9,927 nt of DNA from contig JAZUPH010000088.1 in NCBI GenBank assembly GCA_045605145.1, positions 1-9,927 on the forward strand, in the 5' to 3' direction. This document shows, in pieces, positions 6,310 to 9,927 of this stretch. The notes under the pieces were generated by a model, which had not been told where the DNA came from, did no database searches, and saw only the letters and a list, made by a program, of their open reading frames with translations. A program made the translations under genes and the position numbers. Position 1 is the stretch's first letter. Every line of letters begins with the position of its first letter. The stretch comes from CAMNAO01 sp045605145. GTDB taxonomy: Bacteria > Bacillota > Clostridia > Oscillospirales > Oscillospiraceae.

Positions 6310-7731
6310 GTGAAGAAGATTGTTTTGTTCCTGCTGGCGGCCGTTTTGACCGTCCTGTCGGGCTGCGCCAATTTTCTCGATGCGGAATATCAGGCCTCAA
6401 CCCCTCATGTGAAAAAAGAGGACAGCAGCCAGACAGAGGTGCTGCCGGATTCAGAAGTGTATATCGAAAGCGGCGATGTGGACGATCTGTCCGAGGCTGT
6501 GTTTGGGCTTATCCGCAGTCAGGCGGAGTATGGCATAATACGCATCACATCCTATGACGGAGATATTGACGCCGATGCCGAGGCTGTCTGCCTTAATGCG
6601 GCTTACAATACACCTTACGGAGCGTATGCGGTGTACTATGTCAGCTTTGCGGTGAATAAATACGTACCCTTCAGTGAGGTCAAGGTTTACCTGACATATA
6701 AAGATGGGGCGATGGAGTATTCCGATATCCCCGTCGTGGAAAGCACCGAATCTGTTCGTTTCAGACTTGAAGAGGCACTGCGCAGCTTCGGCGGCACATT
6801 CACTATTGCAACGAGTGCTCCTGATATTGACACGCAGTATCTGCTTGAATGTGTGGAGGAGATTTATTTCGCCGGCAATGTGTGGTTTCCTATCATGCCC
6901 GCAGTCACCGCCACCAGCTATCCCGAGACCGGGGAGGAGCGGATTCTGGAATTGAAGCTCAACTACCCATATTCCAACTACCGCATGAACACCATGCGAA
7001 CCAATACCGAGGAAGCGTTGGCGGAAATGGCGGCCCGGCTTGAGGGGTTGGATGAATGGGACGCCGTTGCCCGGTTGTGCGACATCCTCAGTGAAGAGTG
7101 CGACTATCTGGGTTACGGCACCACAAGCGATGAATACGACAGACGCAGCGATAAATACACGGCCTACGGCGCGCTCGCGCTGGGTCGCGCCTCGGGAGAG
7201 GGTTACGCAATGGCGGTGCAGCTTGTGTGCCGTGAGCTTGGCATTGAGTGTATCGTCGTGCAGGGCAGGCACGAAAATGTTGCCCACGCATGGAATATTG
7301 TCAACATAGGCGGCAACTACTATCATGTAGATGCATCCCTTCAGGCGGAAATGGGGCCATATAAGACCTTTATGCTCAACGACGATCGCTTTGCTGAGTC
7401 ATATTTCTGGGACACGGAGCGGTATCCCGCCTGTACAGTGGACAGATTGTGGGACCAACTGCCTGCTGTTGATCAGCCGGCGGAGGAAGAACCGTCCGAG
7501 GCTGAACCAACGCCCGACCCGGAAACGGGAGAGGACGAGAAAGTGCCGACTCCGGAAACAGATCCAGAGCCGGAACCGGAGCCCGATACAGAACCGGAGC
7601 AGCCGGGAGAGGGCACAGATGAGGGTGCCGGCGGAGAATCGAATGAGGGCACGAGCGGAGAGTCAGGGGAAGATGCCGATGAGAACACGGACGGCGAGCC
7701 TGTGGACGGATCGGACGGAGCCGAAATTTAA
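6310..7731 (+). CDS. Lipoprotein with a transglutaminase-like domain lacking the catalytic Cys
   Basis: 473 residues from GTG 6310. This start is chosen because AGAGGTGA (6297-6304) lies 5 nt upstream and because it yields a clean lipoprotein signal: MKK, a hydrophobic stretch, then the lipobox LSGC with C19 as the lipidated residue. ATG 6289 is in frame but has no ribosome binding site and adds seven residues before the signal. Residues about 20-245 form an unrecognised domain. Residues about 250-375 resemble a transglutaminase-like fold: YGALALGRASGEGYAMA, then GIECIVVQG, then AHAWN with H326 and YYHVDAS with D341. Family members usually read VCEGYA at the first motif; here it is SGEGYA (S295, G296, E297), so the nucleophilic Cys is missing and the protein is probably not an enzyme. 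Residues about 391-473 are an acidic Pro/Glu/Gly/Asp low-complexity tail with no sortase or membrane anchor. The gene follows the topoisomerase A gene by 41 nt without a terminator. It may bind cell-wall peptides or glycans, but this is inferred. Confidence 0.9.
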   Translation: MKKIVLFLLAAVLTVLSGCANFLDAEYQASTPHVKKEDSSQTEVLPDSEVYIESGDVDDLSEAVFGLIRSQAEYGIIRITSYDGDIDADAEAVCLNAAYNTPYGAYAVYYVSFAVNKYVPFSEVKVYLTYKDGAMEYSDIPVVESTESVRFRLEEALRSFGGTFTIATSAPDIDTQYLLECVEEIYFAGNVWFPIMPAVTATSYPETGEERILELKLNYPYSNYRMNTMRTNTEEALAEMAARLEGLDEWDAVARLCDILSEECDYLGYGTTSDEYDRRSDKYTAYGALALGRASGEGYAMAVQLVCRELGIECIVVQGRHENVAHAWNIVNIGGNYYHVDASLQAEMGPYKTFMLNDDRFAESYFWDTERYPACTVDRLWDQLPAVDQPAEEEPSEAEPTPDPETGEDEKVPTPETDPEPEPEPDTEPEQPGEGTDEGAGGESNEGTSGESGEDADENTDGEPVDGSDGAEI

Positions 7732-7745
7732 TTTTCCATAAAGGC

Positions 7746-7773
7746 TTGACAATCGATAATTTTGTGTTAGAAT
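7746..7773 (+). promoter_or_regulatory. Promoter of tRNA-Gly
   Basis: Perfect -35 TTGACA (7746-7751) and -10 TAGAAT (7768-7773) with a 16-bp spacer. The likely start is near 7780. The leader holds a small CTCCG/CGGAG stem (7782-7786 with 7799-7803) just before the RNase P cleavage point. No intrinsic terminator separates the lipoprotein gene from this promoter, so some operon read-through into the tRNA is possible. Confidence 0.7.
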
Positions 7774-7808
7774 AACACCTGCTCCGAAGCCCAAGCGGCG
7801 GAGGATAT

Positions 7809-7884
7809 GCGGGCGTAGCTCATCTGGTAGAGCGCCACCTTGCCAAGGTGGAGGTAGCGAGTTCGAGCCTCGTCGTCCGCTCCA
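7809..7884 (+). tRNA. tRNA-Gly (anticodon GCC)
   Basis: A complete 76-nt cloverleaf with the CCA end encoded. The acceptor stem GCGGGCG pairs with CGTCCGC (one G-U). The D stem is GCTC/GAGC. The anticodon stem CCACC/GGTGG closes the loop TTGCCAA, with GCC at 7842-7844. The T stem GCGAG/CTCGT encloses TTCGAGC. The discriminator base is T, as usual for bacterial tRNA-Gly. It reads GGC and GGU codons. It has its own promoter and a terminator starting 2 nt after the CCA. Its last 30 nt are exactly duplicated downstream at 8044-8073. Confidence 0.97.
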
Positions 7885-7885
7885 G

Positions 7886-7915
7886 AAAAGATCTTGTCGA
7901 AAGACAAGGTCTTTT
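7886..7915 (+). terminator. Intrinsic terminator of tRNA-Gly
   Basis: A 13-bp stem with a single G-U pair (7886-7898 with 7903-7915) and a GAAA tetraloop. The 3' arm ends in TCTTTT followed by GTTAT. It begins 2 nt after the tRNA CCA. Confidence 0.88.
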
Positions 7916-7964
7916 GTTATATGCGGGCAGCAGAAGTTTACGAAGATGTGGCTGAAAGGCAAAA

Positions 7965-7983
7965 GAACTCGCTGCCTCCACCT
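7965..7983 (-). repeat. Inverted copy of the tRNA-Gly anticodon/T-arm segment
   Basis: The 19 nt at 7965-7983 are the reverse complement of 7846-7864, except that one A-T pair becomes G-U (T7855 with G7974). The matched tRNA part runs from the 3' side of the anticodon loop and stem through the variable loop to the 5' side of the T arm. The same sequence recurs at 8154-8172 in repeat copy 2. Confidence 0.85.
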
Positions 7984-8014
7984 GTGCCGAAGGCACGTTA
8001 AATCCGAGGTGGGC

Positions 8015-8038
8015 CCCGCGCAGGCGTGCCTGCGTGGG
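8015..8038. repeat. Palindromic element between the two 132-bp repeats
   Basis: CGCAGGC (8019-8025) and GCCTGCG (8028-8034) form a perfect stem, extended to 11 bp by CCCG/TGGG with one G-U, around a 2-nt loop. It lies in the 57-bp spacer 7987-8043, which also holds a GTGCC/GGCAC stem at 7984-7996. The compact hairpin resembles short REP-like intergenic elements. Confidence 0.6.
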
Positions 8039-8043
8039 TATGA

Positions 8044-8073
8044 TAGCGAGTTCGAGCCTCGTCGTCCGCTCCA
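8044..8073 (+). pseudogene. tRNA-Gly 3' fragment
   Basis: Thirty nucleotides are identical to the last 30 nt of the tRNA-Gly gene: the end of the variable loop, T arm, acceptor 3' strand and TCCA. The D and anticodon arms are absent. A GCGGGC matching the tRNA 5' end lies at 7923-7928, so 7923-8073 looks like a tRNA gene whose middle was replaced by about 115 bp of other sequence. It cannot make a normal tRNA. Confidence 0.8.
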
Positions 8074-8074
8074 G

Positions 8075-8104
8075 AAAAGATCTTGTCGAAAGACAAGGTC
8101 TTTT
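8075..8104 (+). terminator. Duplicate intrinsic terminator
   Basis: Identical to the tRNA terminator at 7886-7915: 13-bp stem, GAAA loop, TCTTTT end. It would stop transcripts that read through the first copy. Confidence 0.8.
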
Positions 8105-8173
8105 GTTATATGCGGGCAGCAGAAGTTTACGAAGATGTGGCTGAAAGGCAAAAGAACTCGCTGCCTCCACCTG

Positions 8174-8256
8174 TGTCATCCTGAGCGCAGCGAAGGAGCT
8201 TGTGCGACACAGTATCGGTTAAGATTCTTCGTCGGCTGTGCCTCCTCGGAATGACA
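8174..8256. repeat. REP-like palindromic intergenic element
   Basis: The ends are inverted: TGTCATCCTGAG at the left and CTCGGAATGACA at the right. Inside are related, imperfectly complementary arms around GCAGCGAAGGAG and CTTCGTCGGCTGTGCCTCC. The type TCATnCTGAGCGnAGCGAAGGA, whose translation contains CHPERSEG, is recalled as a widespread non-coding repeat in many bacteria. No coding role is supported. It is expected in many copies elsewhere in this genome. Confidence 0.7.
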
Positions 8257-8275
8257 TTCAAGTTTGCGCAATCCC

Positions 8276-8312
8276 GTAGGGGCGATTCACGAATCGCCCG
8301 CGATGGCGGGCC
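8276..8312. repeat. GTAGGGGCG-type palindromic repeat, copy A
   Basis: GGGCGATTC (8280-8288) and GAATCGCCC (8291-8299) make a perfect 9-bp stem with a 2-nt loop. A competing GCCCGC/GCGGGC stem sits at 8296-8311. It shares GTAGGGGCG and CGCCCGCGAT with copy B, 50 bp away. Confidence 0.65.
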
Positions 8313-8325
8313 GTAATGTGTCATT

Positions 8326-8356
8326 GTAGGGGCGGATATTATTCGCCCGCGATAGC
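8326..8356. repeat. GTAGGGGCG-type palindromic repeat, copy B
   Basis: GGGCGGATA and TATTCGCCC form a 9-bp stem with one G-U around a single base (8330-8348). It is preceded by GTAG and followed by GCGATAGC, matching copy A in arrangement. Apart from these elements and the terminator at 8372, no gene is seen between 8176 and 8452. Confidence 0.6.
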
Positions 8357-8371
8357 ACCTCTCCCATATAT

Positions 8372-8403
8372 CAAAACCACGCCCGGACATGCGTCCGGGC
8401 GTG
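8372..8403 (-). terminator. Intrinsic terminator of the nfeD-SPFH operon
   Basis: A perfect 11-bp stem, CACGCCCGGAC (8378-8388) with GTCCGGGCGTG (8393-8403), and a 4-nt loop. Read on the minus strand it is followed by GTTTTGATATAT, a reasonable U-rich tail, about 50 nt after the SPFH stop codon. It may also stop + strand transcripts weakly. Confidence 0.8.
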
Positions 8404-8452
8404 TACTGTTTATTCGGTTTATCATCCGCTTACGACAGCGGACTTAGGCCTA

Positions 8453-9367
8453 TTACTCGCTGATGCTCTCTTTGAGGGCAGTTGCCAGACCAGCCAGACC
8501 CTGGATCTCGGAGGGGATGACGATCTTGGTGGCCTTCCCGTCAGCGGCGGCGGCGAAAGCCTCAAGGGCGCGGATCTTGATGAAGGCTTCACTGGGGTTG
8601 GCCTCGTTAATGCGGCGGATACCTTCGGCGGTGGCTTCCTGCACCTTCAGGATGGCCTCGGCCTGACCCTCAGCCTCAAGGATGGCGGCCTGCTTCTTGG
8701 CGTCGGCGCGCAGAACTGCTGCGGCCTTTTCGCCCTCGGCCTCAAGAATGGCAGCGGCCTTCTCGCCCTCGGCGCGCAGGATGGACTCACGGCGCTCACG
8801 CTCGGCCTTCATCTGCTTCTCCATGGCGTTCTGGATCTCTTTGGGGGGCAGTATGTTCTTCAGCTCAACACGGGTGACCTTGATGCCCCAGGGGTCGGTG
8901 GCAATGTCAAGGGTGGAGCACATCTTGTTGTTGATGGTGTCGCGGCTGGTAAGGCACTGGTCAAGCTCCAGCTCGCCGATGATGTTACGCAGGGTGGTGG
9001 CGGTGAGCATCTCGATGGCCTGCATGGGGTTCTCAATGCCGAAGGTGAAGAGCTTCGGGTCAGTGATGTAGAAGTACACAACCGTGTCTATCTGCATGGT
9101 GACGTTATCCTTGGTGATAACGGGCTGGGGGGGATAGTCGGCAACCTGCTCTTTAAGAGACACGCGCTTGGCGATGCGCTCAATAAAGGGGAAGGTCATG
9201 TGGATGCCGGTGTTCCATGTGGTTTTGTAGGCACCCAGGCGGGTGATGACGTAAGCCTCGGCTTGCTGGACGATGCGGACATTCCTGGCAAGGATAATGA
9301 TGGCAAGAAGCACAAGCACTACCAGAGTGACGGCTCCCGTGGGGGCAATGGCACATACGAACGGCAT
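8453..9367 (-). CDS. SPFH/band 7 (stomatin/QmcA-like) membrane protein
   Basis: 304 residues, the same length class as E. coli QmcA. One N-terminal membrane helix (about 11-28) is followed by an SPFH domain (about 31-185) with the hallmark stretches ERIAKRVSLKEQ, VITKDNVTMQIDTVVYF and DPWGIKVTRVELKNI. An Ala/Glu-rich coiled coil then covers about 184-250, with an 11-residue repeat (EGEKAAAILEA, EGEKAAAVLRA, DAKKQAAILEA). SPFH proteins form large ring or cage oligomers at the membrane and organise microdomains and protein quality control. The start ATG 9367 has AAGGAGGA (9375-9382) 7 nt upstream. It lies 54 nt after the NfeD-family gene, its usual partner, and is followed by a strong terminator. 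The short NfeD partner and the protein length favour the QmcA-type class over the long flotillin class. Confidence 0.96.
   Translation of the reverse strand: MPFVCAIAPTGAVTLVVLVLLAIIILARNVRIVQQAEAYVITRLGAYKTTWNTGIHMTFPFIERIAKRVSLKEQVADYPPQPVITKDNVTMQIDTVVYFYITDPKLFTFGIENPMQAIEMLTATTLRNIIGELELDQCLTSRDTINNKMCSTLDIATDPWGIKVTRVELKNILPPKEIQNAMEKQMKAERERRESILRAEGEKAAAILEAEGEKAAAVLRADAKKQAAILEAEGQAEAILKVQEATAEGIRRINEANPSEAFIKIRALEAFAAAADGKATKIVIPSEIQGLAGLATALKESISE
8688..8787 (-). repeat. 33-bp repeats in the SPFH coiled-coil region
   Basis: Near-identical blocks occur every 33 bp (for example GCGGCCTT at 8721 and 8754 on the + strand). They encode the 11-residue EGEKAAAILEA-type repeats at about residues 200-232. 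Copy number could vary by slippage without breaking the frame. Confidence 0.65.
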
Positions 9368-9421
9368 AAAAAGATCCTCCTTAATATTTTAATTCAAATT
9401 ATATGTTCTGCTGATTGATGC

Positions 9422-9862
9422 TCAGTTCTGCGCGGTGGAATATATGGGGCTGACGATCAGTTTGACACCCTCAATGCACTCCGTTTTCACATGAGTGCCG
9501 GCGGGGATGGGCTGTCCGTCATAACTGCGGGCCGTCCATGTCTTGCCGTCAACTTTTACGGAGCCGGTGCCGGCAACATTGTCAATGTCGGCGGTCACAA
9601 CGCCTACCAGCTCAAGCACGCGGTCAAAACTGGTTGCGGAACGGCGGACAGACAGCTTCTTTACCAGTACGGGTCGGACAAGGGCCAATGACAAGGCGGA
9701 AATCACCACAAACAGCGTCACCTGCAGCCACAGCGGGGCGGAAAAACAGGCGGAAATCAGTGCGCCGAGCGCGCCCACGGCGAACCACAGGGAGCTCAGC
9801 CCGACAGTGGCGATCTCGATAACCACAAACGCCGCCAGAGCCAGGATCCAAAATACTATCAC
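9422..9862 (-). CDS. NfeD-family membrane protein, short form
   Basis: 146 residues from GTG 9862. The start rests on AAGGAGG (9872-9878) lying 9 nt upstream; the in-frame TTG at 9871 touches that site and cannot be spaced correctly. The protein has three hydrophobic segments (about 2-22, 26-43 and 46-66) with the motif VIEIATVGLSSLWFAVGAL typical of NfeD proteins. A soluble C-terminal OB-fold-like domain (about 85-146) includes LVGVVTADI, GSVKVDGKTWTARSYD and GTHVKTECIEGVKLIV. It lacks the ClpP-like serine protease domain of long NfeD proteins. NfeD proteins are thought to act with the SPFH protein encoded next to them, possibly as an assembly partner in the membrane. The two genes should be co-transcribed here. 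Confidence 0.94.
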   Translation of the reverse strand: MIVFWILALAAFVVIEIATVGLSSLWFAVGALGALISACFSAPLWLQVTLFVVISALSLALVRPVLVKKLSVRRSATSFDRVLELVGVVTADIDNVAGTGSVKVDGKTWTARSYDGQPIPAGTHVKTECIEGVKLIVSPIYSTAQN

Positions 9863-9887
9863 GGGAACCAACCTCCTTATTTCAATA

Positions 9888-9916
9888 AATATGCAGACAA
9901 TTTACATCTGTTGCAA
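9888..9916 (-). promoter_or_regulatory. Possible promoter of the nfeD-SPFH operon
   Basis: On the minus strand TTGCAA (9911-9916) and CATATT (9888-9893) are 17 bp apart, each matching the consensus at four of six positions, in an AT-rich stretch just upstream of the NfeD ribosome binding site. It is modest, and a better promoter may lie beyond the window edge. Confidence 0.35.
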
Positions 9917-9927
9917 ATATAGTAACC

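Larger units (their letters stand above)
7855..7986 (+). repeat. 132-bp direct repeat, copy 1 (tRNA 3' part, terminator and flank)
   Basis: This segment is identical by eye to 8044-8175 (offset 189 bp). It begins in the tRNA variable region and ends at CCACCTGTG, after which the two copies diverge completely. It includes the T arm, the acceptor 3' strand, CCA, the terminator and 71 bp downstream. The downstream part opens with ATATGCGGGC (7919-7928), the same 10 bp that span the 5' end of the tRNA (7805-7814). Confidence 0.92.
8044..8175 (+). repeat. 132-bp direct repeat, copy 2
   Basis: Exact second copy of 7855-7986. It carries a tRNA 3' fragment, a second terminator and the same flank, and is followed directly by a different palindromic element beginning TGTCATCCTGAG. 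Both copies break off at the same CTGTG boundary, which suggests that repeated insertion or recombination used the same junction. Confidence 0.92.

Noticed and set aside
4616..6400. 594-codon open frame on the minus strand across the topoisomerase A gene
   Set aside because: It lies opposite a gene with unmistakable catalytic motifs, has no ribosome binding site or family signature, and arises from GC-rich codon usage.
7663..8151. 162-codon minus-strand open frame over the tRNA and repeats
   Set aside because: Its translation includes the RRGSNSLPPPWQGGALP type of peptide that comes from reading a tRNA gene backwards. It is a known kind of false gene.
7855..8175. CRISPR array
   Set aside because: There are only two copies, each 132 bp, containing a tRNA fragment and a terminator; this is not a CRISPR repeat-spacer pattern.
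7946..8254. 102-codon + strand open frame over the repeats
   Set aside because: The protein-level repeat and the HPERSEG peptide come from the 132-bp duplication and the palindromic element, not from a gene.
9395..9410. TATAAT-like box upstream of the SPFH gene as an internal promoter
   Set aside because: No acceptable -35 was found at 16-18 bp. Co-transcription with the NfeD-family gene explains expression.

Overview
The window looks like chromosomal DNA of a moderately GC-rich Clostridia-type Firmicute, probably a gut Oscillospiraceae relative. The basis is strong GGAGG-type ribosome binding sites before nearly every gene, consensus sigma-A-type promoters, a zinc-ribbon membrane protein and lipoprotein typical of that group, and palindromic intergenic repeats. 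The taxon is inferred; there is no rRNA or single diagnostic marker.

Left end (1-437): the N-terminal part of a TetR/AcrR-type regulator runs leftward off the edge. It has an almost consensus promoter, and an inverted repeat placed at its likely transcription start suggests autoregulation. Rightward, a second strong promoter starts the main operon.

Main operon (438-7731, + strand): a GyrB/ParE-type topoisomerase subunit, a zinc-ribbon single-pass membrane protein, a GyrA/ParC-type subunit and a lipoprotein with a transglutaminase-like domain. Gaps are 36-71 nt and no intrinsic terminator lies between them, so co-transcription is likely. The two topoisomerase subunits should form an A2B2 type IIA enzyme acting more like topoisomerase IV than gyrase, because the A subunit has no recognisable GyrA box. 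Two envelope proteins are interleaved with the two enzyme subunits, which is unusual. The A subunit has Ala where quinolone-sensitive enzymes have Ser, and the lipoprotein has lost the expected transglutaminase Cys.

Middle (7732-8452): a tRNA-Gly(GCC) gene with its own promoter and terminator. It is followed by a 132-bp exact direct repeat that duplicates the 3' part of the tRNA, the terminator and the downstream flank, and then by several palindromic repeat elements. This region separates convergent transcription units.

Right end (8453-9862, - strand): an NfeD-family protein followed by a QmcA-like SPFH (band 7/stomatin) protein, the widely conserved nfeD-SPFH membrane pair, ending at a strong hairpin terminator at 8372-8403.
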